A stretch of DNA of 64,000 bases from Phocaeicola_A sp036804505 (lineage in GTDB: Bacteria > Bacteroidota > Bacteroidia > Bacteroidales > Bacteroidaceae). The DNA is taken from positions 1-64,000 of the forward strand of contig DAIRSI010000005.1 in the NCBI GenBank assembly GCA_036804505.1. Direction: 5' to 3'. A model generated the notes under the pieces. It saw only the letters and a program-made list of their open reading frames with translations. It was not told the origin of the DNA and ran no database searches. The position numbers were made by a program, and so were the translations under genes. Of this stretch, positions 34,862-44,151 are shown piece by piece; position 1 is the first letter of the stretch, and every line of letters begins with the position of its first letter.

Positions 34862-36553
34862 TTACTTACAATTGGTAAACAACCACTCTCTTGCTGCATC
34901 AAGTAGATATGCTCTGTCGAAGGCATACATGTGCTCGGCCATATTACTCTCTTTTCCTTCAGGCATTACGGTACGTGGAGTGAATCTTACGAAATTGATA
35001 TTCTTTCCTTCAGCAATCAATTTTCTTACAGAGTCATTTTGTTGCGACAAGGGCAAACGTGCGGAGAAAGTAGTCTCCCCATAGTCGGCACCCTCCCTTT
35101 TCAACATTTCTCCCAGTTCCGTCATCTTAGGTGATGCTTTCGAGTCAGCGTCTGATACAATATAAAAGAAATGCTTATTTGCCAATGGTTTCAACACATT
35201 CGTATCCCATTGGCTGGAGACGAACATAGATGCAGCAAAAAGAGACGGATTATTCACATTAAGATAGAATGAGATCATACCTCCCATTGACTGTCCAGTA
35301 GTATATATTCTATTGCGGTCGACACAGTATTGTGATGATACATATTCCACCAAGTGTGGGATTATAGCAACTTCTTCGGATATTTGCCAGTTATCATTAA
35401 CAACAGCATCGGGACCAGAGAAATAAGGTACTAATACTATACAAGGATTTTTCTTCTGACTTTCCTCCGTTGCCCAAATGATGCCGCCATACCCTTGTGT
35501 GAGCGTATAATCAGATCCTTCTCCCACTGTTGATGCATCAGACATAAAGAGCACCAATGGATATCGTTTTGCACCATCGTAGTCCTTAGGCAGGAAAAGA
35601 TTATATTGCATGGTCCTTCCTACGATGGTGTCATTGTATGTAAACTTTTTAAACAGAGGAATAACTTCGGTTATTATCTTTGCCAATAAAGTGTCTGCAC
35701 TCTTGTCAATGCCTCCTCTGTTGCCATAGCCGTTATTCCGAGTGAATGAAGACGATTGTTTCTCCTTACTTAAAAACAAAATAGATTTCATTTCTGGATG
35801 GAGATACAATACAAGAGGTTTCAGTTGGTTGGTGCAGATGACAGTACCTCCCATCGAAATCAGGCTACCCCAGATGGATGCTCTGTCATCACGCGCCGAA
35901 GCGGGATCGCAATGGCTACCAGCCAATCCTGTTTGAGATGTGTTAAACAATATACGACTTTTTCCCCAAGCCATTTTTATTGCCTTATTGATATTTGGAT
36001 TATCATCCTGTTTATAATTGAATTCCACTGCCACAGGATTCTTTTTCAATGCAATCGATAATAATGCGAGTGCATTCTTTTTGTCAAGGTCTATTATGGC
36101 GGTATGCATCATTTCCCCGTCTTTATCATTCAAATTATTGAGTATGATCCCATTGGCCGCATTACACTCTTCGACGATGGATTTTATTCTGTAATAATAG
36201 CGGTTGGGATTACTTATTTCCAATAGTATTCTGCCTTTGCAGAATTGCAGTGCTTCTTTCAATGTAGAGTGTTTTCCTTCATTTGTATCAAGTACGATGT
36301 CTCCCTCTTCGTTCTTTTTCAAATCCACCATTACGATATGCGCTCCTTTTTTTATAGCCTTTTCTATAGCAGCAAGTGAATTGGCCGTTGTACCATGCCA
36401 GTCTCCTCGTTTTGCAATTAGAATGATTTCTTTACTCTGCGGATTTTTCAATGTTATTCTGATAGAGTCCGCACGTGTCATTGTGGAGTTGTTTTGGGCA
36501 AATACATTACCGAGGATTCCTACCAGAACCATTGACAAAATCATTTTTTTCAT
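34862..36553 (-). CDS. degenerate GDPD-like domain fused to an alpha/beta-hydrolase esterase
   Basis: An exported 563-residue protein (signal ends FAQ, residue 20). Residues 40-280 follow the glycerophosphodiester phosphodiesterase fold pattern (LIAKRGDWHGTTANSLAAIE, GAHIVMVDLKKNEEGDIV). The catalytic HR is KR here (K48-R49), and the metal-binding Glu and the following His-Asp pair are also absent, so this half looks catalytically dead. Residues 315-563 form an esterase like feruloyl esterases and PHB depolymerases: GQSMGG with Ser422, a likely Asp468 and His541. The inactive half may bind a sugar or phosphodiester ligand. It is divergent from the tannase-like gene across a 219-base gap. Confidence 0.7.
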   Translation of the reverse strand: MKKMILSMVLVGILGNVFAQNNSTMTRADSIRITLKNPQSKEIILIAKRGDWHGTTANSLAAIEKAIKKGAHIVMVDLKKNEEGDIVLDTNEGKHSTLKEALQFCKGRILLEISNPNRYYYRIKSIVEECNAANGIILNNLNDKDGEMMHTAIIDLDKKNALALLSIALKKNPVAVEFNYKQDDNPNINKAIKMAWGKSRILFNTSQTGLAGSHCDPASARDDRASIWGSLISMGGTVICTNQLKPLVLYLHPEMKSILFLSKEKQSSSFTRNNGYGNRGGIDKSADTLLAKIITEVIPLFKKFTYNDTIVGRTMQYNLFLPKDYDGAKRYPLVLFMSDASTVGEGSDYTLTQGYGGIIWATEESQKKNPCIVLVPYFSGPDAVVNDNWQISEEVAIIPHLVEYVSSQYCVDRNRIYTTGQSMGGMISFYLNVNNPSLFAASMFVSSQWDTNVLKPLANKHFFYIVSDADSKASPKMTELGEMLKREGADYGETTFSARLPLSQQNDSVRKLIAEGKNINFVRFTPRTVMPEGKESNMAEHMYAFDRAYLLDAAREWLFTNCK

Positions 36554-36772
36554 TTCCTTATAAAATTACGCAAGTTCGGCAAATTTCAATTAGTCGAATT
36601 TTAGGTAAATACAACTATGTTTACCCACTCCAAAATTACAGAAATATTTTATTTTCAAATAATAGCTGGAAACAGAAATTTAAATAAAAGAAGTTAAAAA
36701 ATGACTTAGTGACACACAAAAACTAAAAATTAAATTAGTAACTTAGACCAATAATCAATAAACTATAATGAT

Positions 36773-38230
36773 ATGAAACGTATTATATTATTGTCAATTC
36801 TGATAGGAGTAATGGCAACATCGAACGCCGTTAAACTTTCTTCTAATTTGGAATTTGACAAAAGCAAATTTGAAATGAGAACTAAGACTGTCGTGACATC
36901 AAGTGAAGTTGTGACGATAAAGTATCGTGCATATTTACATATTCCTTACGTAGCAAAACCCATTGATGTGGCTTACCAATCACTCAGTCTTTTTGTGCCT
37001 GAGGAAATTAATGGTAAGAAAATAGATGCTTTTTCATCTCCCATTCTTTTCTCAAACAGGGTAGGTGGTTATATGCCCGTTAATGACAGTCAGACAAAAG
37101 ATGTGGGAGATGATTTTGGATCCCCCCGTGAGAATTTGGCCTTGGCTTCAGGTATTGTGGTCGTTGTGCCTGGCTGTAGAGGGCGGGTAAATCAGAGTTC
37201 CAATGGAACATATTACGGAAAAGCACCTGCCGCGATTGTTGACTTAAAAGCCGCCATCCGCTATCTGCGTCATAACGCCAACTCCATACCTGGAGATAAG
37301 GAAAAAATTATATCAGTTGGATGCAGTGCTGGTGGCGATATTTCTGCCGTATTGGGAGCATCCGGAAACAGTCCTCTCTTTGACAATTATCTACATGCCC
37401 TCGGGGCGGCCGACGAAAGAGATGATTTTTATGCTGTAGGGGTTTTCTCCCCAATTATGGATATTGAGCATGCCGATATGGCTTATGAATGGGAGTTCGG
37501 AGACACGGAATGGAATGGTGCGAAAGTAAACAAGCAACTTTCGGACGAATTAAAACAATTATTTTCGGAATATGAGAAATCGTTAAACCTCAAAGGAAAA
37601 GGAGGTTTCAATAACCTGACGGCGGATAATTTAGGAGAATACATAGCTAAGTTTTATCTGAATCCTTCAGCAACAGATTATCTTAAAAATCTTCCAAAGG
37701 AAGAACGTGATGGATACTTAAAGGATAAAGGATGGATGAGATGGAACGGGACAAGTACATGTTTCACGTTGAAAGATTATACGACACATTATGTAGGCCG
37801 CTACAAAGGATTACCTGCGTTTGACAGCTTTGAATTGAAATCTTCTGAAAATGGCTTATTTGGAAACGAAACAACAGATGCTCGTCATATGACTAACTTC
37901 ACTTTACGCCATGTAACAAACAATCCCAACGCCGAAGTGGAGAAAGATTTGCAGCAAGTTATCAATTTGATGAATCCGATGTTTTTTGTTATGAACAACA
38001 ATGAGGGTTGTGCCCAGCATTGGTGGATACGACACGGTACGACAGAAAGCGGAATATCCCGGGCAATGATGGTAAATTTATCCACAGCCCTTGAAAACCG
38101 TGGAAAAGATATTGATTCAAAACTGTTTTGGGAGGCCATGCATTGTGTTGATACCGACCCTGAGGGCTTTATCAAATGGATAAAGAACGTTTGCAAAACC
38201 TCAGATGTGCCAACAGAAACATCAAAGTAA
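36773..38230 (+). CDS. subtype B tannase-like esterase
   Basis: An exported 485-residue alpha/beta hydrolase. The signal peptide covers about residues 1-19. The nucleophile is Ser185 in SVGCSAGGDISAVLG, preceded by IVDLKAAIRYLRHN. The C-terminal NPMFFV, QHWWIRHG (His421) and WEAMH (His457) segments match subtype B tannases, which split galloyl esters. From memory of the Lactobacillus enzyme, the acidic triad member should follow the RHG motif; here that stretch reads TTESGIS with no Asp. Activity is therefore uncertain, as is the substrate (gallate, feruloyl or acetyl ester). No consensus -7 box is seen in front. Confidence 0.65.
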   Translation: MKRIILLSILIGVMATSNAVKLSSNLEFDKSKFEMRTKTVVTSSEVVTIKYRAYLHIPYVAKPIDVAYQSLSLFVPEEINGKKIDAFSSPILFSNRVGGYMPVNDSQTKDVGDDFGSPRENLALASGIVVVVPGCRGRVNQSSNGTYYGKAPAAIVDLKAAIRYLRHNANSIPGDKEKIISVGCSAGGDISAVLGASGNSPLFDNYLHALGAADERDDFYAVGVFSPIMDIEHADMAYEWEFGDTEWNGAKVNKQLSDELKQLFSEYEKSLNLKGKGGFNNLTADNLGEYIAKFYLNPSATDYLKNLPKEERDGYLKDKGWMRWNGTSTCFTLKDYTTHYVGRYKGLPAFDSFELKSSENGLFGNETTDARHMTNFTLRHVTNNPNAEVEKDLQQVINLMNPMFFVMNNNEGCAQHWWIRHGTTESGISRAMMVNLSTALENRGKDIDSKLFWEAMHCVDTDPEGFIKWIKNVCKTSDVPTETSK

Positions 38231-38583
38231 CGTGAGCTCGATTTTGTGCGATGTTCTTGATTTCGTCATTGACCGTCTCAAAAAATGGTTTTCGGACGTA
38301 ACAAAATTTTGTCCCTGACACTCATATGAGTTGCGCATATTCGTCTTAACATTGTTTATCAGCAGGATACATCACAGAATGGCTTGTTAAACAGATACTT
38401 ACTGATTGATATAATCGCAGTTAACTAAAAAACATTGCCGCAATTCAGGCATCTGTGTTCTTTATCCAATGCCGAAAAGGTATGTTTCTTTTAACTTTGT
38501 ATTAAAGAATACCGAAAAATAAATTGGGGATTCAGTCATCGTTTATTTTTTCTTATGCATTCTGAGTTCATCTGTAATGTAAA
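38231..38583. other. gap between the tannase-like gene and metH
   Basis: This 353-base stretch has no full gene. Bases 38232-38318 form a 28-codon frame ending VTKFCP that looks protein-like and may be a relic. The metH stop lies in a short AT-rich hairpin (AAACTAAA / TTTAGTTT, 38581-38600). No RNA gene or promoter match was found. Confidence 0.4.
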
Positions 38584-41334
38584 CTAAAACAGCTTTAGTT
38601 TATTTTTTCTTGCTTCTTCCAGTGAAACGAGATTCTCTTGTTTCTCTGTATGATCATTGCGCAATTCTTCATATTCCTTGTTCAACTGATTTACAAAATT
38701 ATCACGCAGCGAAGGGTTCAGCAGTTTGGCGGCTGCAATAGCATTTTGTGAGGCATCCTTCAGATAGACTACAGGAGCATCATACACAGGAGCTATCTTC
38801 AAGGCTGTGTGCAGTTTGCTGGTAGTAGCTCCGCCTATCATAATAGGAATATTTAGTCCTGCCTTTTTCAGTTCTACAGCCACATGCACCATTTCTTCCA
38901 ATGACGGTGTGATAAGTCCGCTCAAGCCTATGATATCCACGTGTTCTTCTATTGCTTTCCTAACAATACTTTCCGGCGGAACCATTACACCTAGGTCTAT
39001 AATCTCATAGTTATTGCATGCCATCACCACAGATACAATATTCTTTCCTATATCGTGCACATCGCCTTTCACAGTTGCCAGCAACACCTTGCCAGCCGAC
39101 TTAGCCCCTCCTACTTTCTCGGCTTCCATATAAGGCTGAAGGATGGAAACCGCCTGCTTCATAGTTCTTGCAGTCTTCACTACTTGGGGAAGAAACATCT
39201 TTCCTTCACCAAAAAGTTTTCCTACTCGGTTCATTCCTGTCATCAAAGGACCTTCGATGATATCCACCGCTTTAGCATATATTTTACGGGCTTCCTGCAA
39301 ATCAGGCTCCATATAGTCCCCTATTCCCTTAATCAAGGCCAGTTGAAGACGCTCATCCACTGGTATTCCTTCGTGCCAGGCATCCTTTGCTGTATCTGCC
39401 TTGCTTTCGGTTTCCTGCATTTTCCCCTTCAACTGTTGCGCCGTTTCAATCAGTCTTTCGGAGGCATCGGCACGACGATTGAGCACTACATCTTCTATAC
39501 GTTCCAACACGTTGGCGGGAATATCGCTGTAGATGACCGATGTAGCGGGATTCACGATGCCGAAGTCCATACCTTGCTGAATGGCATGATAAAGGAATAC
39601 TGCATGCATGGCCTCACGTATGTAATTGTTTCCACGGAACGAAAACGACAGATTGCTCACACCTCCACTAACATGGGCACCTGGTAGATTCTTTTTAATC
39701 CATCCTGCAGCACGAATGAAATCAACGGCATAATTGTCATGTTCGGACATTCCTGTGGCAATGGCAAGTACATTGGGATCGAAAATGATGTCATTGGGGT
39801 TGAAACCCACTTTGTCAATCAAAAGCCGATAAGCTCTTTCACAAACACGGATACGGCGTTCGTAAGTAGATGCTTGCCCTTCCTCATCGAAAGCCATAAC
39901 TACAACTGCTGCTCCTAAACGCTGGACCTCGCGAGCATGTTCCAAGAACCTTTCTTCTCCTTCCTTCAACGATATGGAGTTCACGATAGATTTACCTTGA
40001 ACGCACTTGAGACCGGCACGGATTACCTCCCATTTGGAGGAATCAATCATGACAGGAACTTTAGCAATATCGGGTTCCGATGCTATGAGATTCAGGAAAG
40101 TTGCCATTTCTTTTTCGGCATCGAGCAATCCGTCGTCCATATTGATATCAAGTATTAAAGCACCGTCTTCCACTTGTTTGCGGGCTATACTTAGAGCCTC
40201 ATTATAATTCTTTTCATTAATGAGACGCAGGAATTTGCGTGAACCTGCCACATTGCAGCGCTCGCCTACATTCACAAAATTGATTTCGGGAGTCACATCA
40301 AGCAATTCAAGTCCGGAAAGCCACGTGTCGGTTGACGGAGGAGCCACCTCATGGGGCTTTGCATCCTTCACAAGTTCCGCATAGCGAGCTATGTATTCAT
40401 CGGTAGTACCGCAACAACCGCCAACAATATTCACAAGACCTTCATCGATGTATTCCTTGATTTCCTCAGCCATAATATCCGGAGTCTGGTCATATTGTCC
40501 AAGACTGTTGGGCAAGCCGGCATTAGGATAAGCCGAAATATAATAAGGAGCCTTGGCTGCCATCACCTGTAAATAGGATTTAAGCTGTTTGGCACCGAAA
40601 GAGCAATTGAGACCTACAGCGAAAGGACGTGCATGCTGGATAGAAGCAAGAAATGCTTCCAATGTCTGTCCGGAAAGTGTTCGTCCTGCAGAATCGGAGA
40701 TTGTAGCTGAAAGCATGAGAGGAATCTCACGCCTTGCATTCTTCATGACCTCTTGTGCAGCGTAAATAGCAGCCTTGGCATTCAGTGTGTCAAAAATGGT
40801 TTCAACGAGAAGGATATCCACGCCACCATCCACTAAAGCCTGCATCTGTTCCACATAAGCATCTGTAAGTTCATCGAAAGTAAGAGAACGAAAAGCAGGG
40901 TTGTTCACATCGGGACTCATAGAACAAGTCTTGTTGGTAGGACCCACAGAACCGGCCACGAATCTCGGTTTTTCTGGATTCCCTTCTGTAAATTCATCTG
41001 CAATCTTCCTTGCAAGAACAGCCCCTGCTAGGTTTATTTCCCTGCAATATTCCTCCATATGGTAATCGGCCATGGACACCCGGTTGGCATTGAATGTATT
41101 GGTCTCGATAATATCAGCACCGGCATTCAGATAACGACGATGGATATCCGCCACGACTTCAGGCTTCGTCAGACACAAAAGATCATTATTGCCTTTCATC
41201 TGCCCGTGAATATCGGCAAAACGTTCTCCGCGGAAATCGGTTTCGGTGAGACGGAAACTTTGAATCATCGTTCCTATCGCACCATCCAAAATCAAGATTC
41301 TCTCTTTGACTATTTGTGACAGTGTCTTTTGCAT
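38584..41334 (-). CDS. metH: cobalamin-dependent methionine synthase, without reactivation domain
   Basis: MetH moves the methyl group of methyltetrahydrofolate to homocysteine through cobalamin. Residues 1-320 form the homocysteine domain, with zinc Cys in GLNCSFG and NIVGGCCGTT. About 340-610 is the folate domain (NVGERCNVAGSRKF). About 650-900 is the cobalamin module, with the cap helices and the lower-ligand His in KGDVHDIGKNIV. At 916 residues it stops after the cobalamin domain. The roughly 330-residue AdoMet reactivation domain of the 1227-residue E. coli enzyme is missing. It follows smpB by 25 bases. No cobalamin riboswitch is seen. Confidence 0.95.
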   Translation of the reverse strand: MQKTLSQIVKERILILDGAIGTMIQSFRLTETDFRGERFADIHGQMKGNNDLLCLTKPEVVADIHRRYLNAGADIIETNTFNANRVSMADYHMEEYCREINLAGAVLARKIADEFTEGNPEKPRFVAGSVGPTNKTCSMSPDVNNPAFRSLTFDELTDAYVEQMQALVDGGVDILLVETIFDTLNAKAAIYAAQEVMKNARREIPLMLSATISDSAGRTLSGQTLEAFLASIQHARPFAVGLNCSFGAKQLKSYLQVMAAKAPYYISAYPNAGLPNSLGQYDQTPDIMAEEIKEYIDEGLVNIVGGCCGTTDEYIARYAELVKDAKPHEVAPPSTDTWLSGLELLDVTPEINFVNVGERCNVAGSRKFLRLINEKNYNEALSIARKQVEDGALILDINMDDGLLDAEKEMATFLNLIASEPDIAKVPVMIDSSKWEVIRAGLKCVQGKSIVNSISLKEGEERFLEHAREVQRLGAAVVVMAFDEEGQASTYERRIRVCERAYRLLIDKVGFNPNDIIFDPNVLAIATGMSEHDNYAVDFIRAAGWIKKNLPGAHVSGGVSNLSFSFRGNNYIREAMHAVFLYHAIQQGMDFGIVNPATSVIYSDIPANVLERIEDVVLNRRADASERLIETAQQLKGKMQETESKADTAKDAWHEGIPVDERLQLALIKGIGDYMEPDLQEARKIYAKAVDIIEGPLMTGMNRVGKLFGEGKMFLPQVVKTARTMKQAVSILQPYMEAEKVGGAKSAGKVLLATVKGDVHDIGKNIVSVVMACNNYEIIDLGVMVPPESIVRKAIEEHVDIIGLSGLITPSLEEMVHVAVELKKAGLNIPIMIGGATTSKLHTALKIAPVYDAPVVYLKDASQNAIAAAKLLNPSLRDNFVNQLNKEYEELRNDHTEKQENLVSLEEARKNKLKLF

Positions 41335-41359
41335 GGCAAGATATTTTTAATGTGGAAAA

Positions 41360-41818
41360 TTATTTCTTGAACATTCTGTCCATTTCCCGGCGGTCGGCTT
41401 TTTCCTTCAAAGCCTCGCGTTTGTCATATTCCTTCTTGCCTTTGGCAAGGGCAATCACGACTTTAGCCAGTCCTTTTTCGTTAATAAACAAGCGGGTTGG
41501 AACAATGGTAAAACCCGTTTCGCGAGTCCCGCGCTGAAGTTTCAGCAATTCCTTCTTTGTAAGCAACAACTTGCGGTCCCTACGTGCGGCATGATTATTA
41601 TAGGAACCATAGAAATACTCAGCCACATGCATATTCTTCACCCACAGTTCCCCGTTCGTGAAGAAGCAAAAAGTATCTACCAAGCTGGCCTTCCCTAAGC
41701 GAATAGACTTGATTTCGGTTCCTGTAAGCACAATTCCTGCCACATAAGTATCGATAAATTCATAGTCGAAGGACGCGCGTTTGTTCTTTATATTGATAGA
41801 ATTCGGTTTGTTCTCCAT
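41360..41818 (-). CDS. smpB: SsrA-binding protein
   Basis: SmpB binds tmRNA and brings it to stalled ribosomes for trans-translation. The 152-residue protein is a normal SmpB: KNKRASFDYEFIDTYVAGI, TGTEIKSIR, the conserved AEYFYGSYNNHAARRDRKLL, and a basic tail (YDKREALKEKADRREM) that enters the empty mRNA channel. Third in the operon with the NigD-like, Yip1 and metH genes. Confidence 0.96.
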   Translation of the reverse strand: MENKPNSINIKNKRASFDYEFIDTYVAGIVLTGTEIKSIRLGKASLVDTFCFFTNGELWVKNMHVAEYFYGSYNNHAARRDRKLLLTKKELLKLQRGTRETGFTIVPTRLFINEKGLAKVVIALAKGKKEYDKREALKEKADRREMDRMFKK

Positions 41819-41824
41819 AAGGCT

Positions 41825-42400
41825 TTACCGTAACAGATTCGACAAAAATTTAAAGATAATGGATATGAGAGCCGGCGATAAGAGAACCACTGCAGAAACG
41901 AACAATGTGTAGGCAAGCATTTTCTTCTCTGGAACTTTCATGATTCGGGATGCGCCCTCCCATACAATAAATATGGTATAGAACTGCAAAAGAAGCTTCA
42001 GGATAAAGAAATCAGGAAGAAGTCCCAAGGCTATATCCAACAAAAAAATCACAACCATGGAATAACCTACCAGAGTCTGACATAGCGGAAGTTCCGCCTT
42101 TTCTCTCCCTAGAAAACGCTGACCGAAATAGTTCACTGCAGAAGATGCTATAAAAAATCCGCCGAACAAGGCTATGAACAGACCGGCGCAAGCCATCATG
42201 GCAGTCTGGTAACATTGTGCGCTGAAACCCATATTGATAATGGTTCCTATAAAGACCACCAGTCCGCATAAACCAATCATAGGATAAACAAACGTAACTG
42301 CTACGTTTTGCTCATCCTTATCTAAATCAATTTCCTCCCAGGCCTTGGCCGGAGAGGAAATTAATAGTATAGTCTTATGTATTAATCCTTTTGAATTCAC
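41825..42400 (-). CDS. Yip1-family membrane protein
   Basis: A 191-residue inner-membrane protein with about five hydrophobic helices. The short cytoplasmic N-terminus SSPAKAWEEIDLDKDE is typical of bacterial Yip1-domain proteins. Their function in bacteria is not established. It lies 2 bases after the NigD-like gene and 6 before smpB, so the four genes are probably cotranscribed. Confidence 0.8.
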   Translation of the reverse strand: MNSKGLIHKTILLISSPAKAWEEIDLDKDEQNVAVTFVYPMIGLCGLVVFIGTIINMGFSAQCYQTAMMACAGLFIALFGGFFIASSAVNYFGQRFLGREKAELPLCQTLVGYSMVVIFLLDIALGLLPDFFILKLLLQFYTIFIVWEGASRIMKVPEKKMLAYTLFVSAVVLLSPALISIIFKFLSNLLR

Positions 42401-42402
42401 CC

Positions 42403-43218
42403 TTAATTAATCGAATAATCGTATGAGTATGTCTTTTCTTCACTGCTTGATAAATCTACACCTGTGGTATTTTGCTTGACAATGATATTTATTTTGACAG
42501 TAGACTTGCTTGTAGCGTGTTTATATTGCAGCAGTGCAGAGGAAATATCGAAAGCGCGATAGCACAAACCTGCATAGGAAGCACCATTTGCCTGCAGAAT
42601 AGCTGATGATGTGTAAGATGTTGACTTATCCCCTTCACCATTGTTGCACAAATAAAAATTAATTTCATTCGAAGCCGATGTAATGGAAGAGGGAAGATAC
42701 TTCAATGTCATGGTATGGCCACTCTTATTCAGGAAATAATTTACATAAATCAATACATTGCTGCTGTTCATCATGACCATATACTGTCCCGTACCTGAAG
42801 AAGACCAATTAATCAACTCAATAATGGGTTCCTTGTTGGATGAACTGATGGAATCCTTTAATGCAGTTTCACTTCCTACGGGATTAACTTTATTATCCAA
42901 GCTGACAACACCTGTCAGTTCAATGTTATACTGAGTCTTGTTTGCATCATAAGTATCACTGCTGGTATAAGTAATGTAAACAACACCATAACTGCTGAAA
43001 TTAGCACCTTTGGCTTCCAAAGCAGCCACAGAAGTCGCAGAAGGAATATAAGTCAGATTCCCATTCTTAAATGTAAGGGATCCTAAATTATAATTCACTG
43101 CCGCAATCGTACCCAGAGTAGTGTCGGAAGAATCGTTATCGCTATTCAAACAGGATGTTAAACTGAACGAAGTAAGCGTAACCATTACGGCCAGCATCAT
43201 TAATTTAAAAGTTTTCAT
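42403..43218 (-). CDS. NigD-like lipoprotein
   Basis: A 271-residue lipoprotein (LTSCLNSDNDSS, lipobox Cys23) with an acidic linker. The first half (GTIAAVNYNLGSLTFKNG, YIPSATSVAAL) recalls the N-terminal OB-like region of NigD proteins. The second half is beta-rich and Ser/Thr-rich. NigD proteins are Bacteroidales envelope proteins with no proven molecular function. The family call is tentative. First gene of the operon that ends with metH. Confidence 0.5.
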   Translation of the reverse strand: MKTFKLMMLAVMVTLTSFSLTSCLNSDNDSSDTTLGTIAAVNYNLGSLTFKNGNLTYIPSATSVAALEAKGANFSSYGVVYITYTSSDTYDANKTQYNIELTGVVSLDNKVNPVGSETALKDSISSSNKEPIIELINWSSSGTGQYMVMMNSSNVLIYVNYFLNKSGHTMTLKYLPSSITSASNEINFYLCNNGEGDKSTSYTSSAILQANGASYAGLCYRAFDISSALLQYKHATSKSTVKINIIVKQNTTGVDLSSSEEKTYSYDYSIN

Positions 43219-43261
43219 TGTAATTCTTTTGTTTTTTTATTACACATTATCTATTAACTCG

Positions 43262-43269
43262 CAAAATTA
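43262..43269 (-). promoter_or_regulatory. -7 box for the NigD-yip1-smpB-metH operon
   Basis: TAATTTTG on the minus strand matches TAnnTTTG, 44 bases before the start of the lipoprotein gene. Confidence 0.55.
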
Positions 43270-43378
43270 TAAAAAAGAACGTTATCAGAGAATGCCAGAA
43301 GCATTTTTTAGTATGTTTTTATAATTTACACATAAAAGATGCTGTAAAAGTACAAACACTGCATCCGGTCCTTCTTGT

Positions 43379-43897
43379 TTAACCTTTATTAATAATTTCA
43401 GCAAATTGCTCTATATGTTCATCCACATAAGCAGCAATCACAGAAGTTATTTTTTCTTCATTTTCAATGAACCAATCTTCCAAATCATCAAAAGCCTCAA
43501 ATTTTTCATAAAGAGTCATGAATTCATCATCAGAACACTCTTTTGTCAAGTCTTCCTTGTGAGCGTCATAAATTTCCTTTGCCTTATACACCAATTTCGA
43601 AAAATAACCTGCCCCAAACAATCTCATGGCTTTAGCAAAAGGATTCTCGAAGATAAAAGGTCCGTATCCATTATAAATAAGCTGCACAAACCCGCCCTCC
43701 ATCACTTCTTTTCTGAAATAATGATAAGCCATCAAGGTAATCTGATATCCGTTGAAACTGCTCATATTCTCAGCATTCAACTCCCCACCCGCCGCTTTGA
43801 GGATTGCATCGATGAATACCTGCAGGAATTCATCCATTCCTTGTTGTGCCGCTTCTCTCAAATCCTTGTCGGATACTTGAACCGTTATTTCTTCCAT
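43379..43897 (-). CDS. DMP19-family protein (DNA-mimic fold)
   Basis: A 172-residue strongly acidic, soluble protein. The middle part FNGYQITLMAYHYFRKEVMEGGFVQLIYNGYG matches the DMP19/DUF4375 family. The Neisseria member, DMP19, mimics DNA and binds a nitrogen-response repressor. Whether this protein mimics DNA is unproven; the many Glu and Asp residues fit. It is a single-gene unit, with a -7 box 23 bases upstream. Confidence 0.75.
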   Translation of the reverse strand: MEEITVQVSDKDLREAAQQGMDEFLQVFIDAILKAAGGELNAENMSSFNGYQITLMAYHYFRKEVMEGGFVQLIYNGYGPFIFENPFAKAMRLFGAGYFSKLVYKAKEIYDAHKEDLTKECSDDEFMTLYEKFEAFDDLEDWFIENEEKITSVIAAYVDEHIEQFAEIINKG

Positions 43898-43919
43898 GAG
43901 TTTTAAATTTGCTTTGATG

Positions 43920-43927
43920 CAAAGATA
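43920..43927 (-). promoter_or_regulatory. -7 box for the DMP19 gene
   Basis: TATCTTTG on the minus strand, 23 bases before the start codon. Confidence 0.6.
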
Positions 43928-44082
43928 AACATAAAATAAACAAACTTTGATTTTTTATGATATAAAATCAATAAAAAGCCTTTTTTGCTATATTGGTATT
44001 GCAATTTCCAAGATGAAAGAAGAAACTGTTTTCCAAAGTTACTTTTATTTATAAATTATTCTAAAAAGATGAGACCCAAATA

Positions 44083-44113
44083 TTGGACTTCAGAAAAACT
44101 CTGAGTAACTTTG
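44083..44113 (+). promoter_or_regulatory. promoter of the scaffold-GGGtGRT operon
   Basis: TTGG (44083-44086), 19 bases, then TAACTTTG (44106-44113). It overlaps an upstream in-frame ATG at 44083 and so excludes it as a start. Confidence 0.7.
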
Positions 44114-44151
44114 CAAACACTAAATTAATTTACCAATTAAAACGTAGAAAT

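Noticed and set aside
34669..34926. An 85-codon minus-strand frame beside the GDPD-esterase gene
   Set aside because: It overlaps the end of that gene and has no start signals. It may be a relic of an older gene or insertion element, but I could not match it to a family.
38232..38318. Short frame ending VTKFCP after the tannase-like gene
   Set aside because: Only 28 codons with a GTG start; too short to call, kept only as a hint of a broken gene.
41335..41360. Cobalamin riboswitch before metH
   Set aside because: metH follows smpB by 25 bases within an operon, leaving no space for one; none was seen before the operon either.
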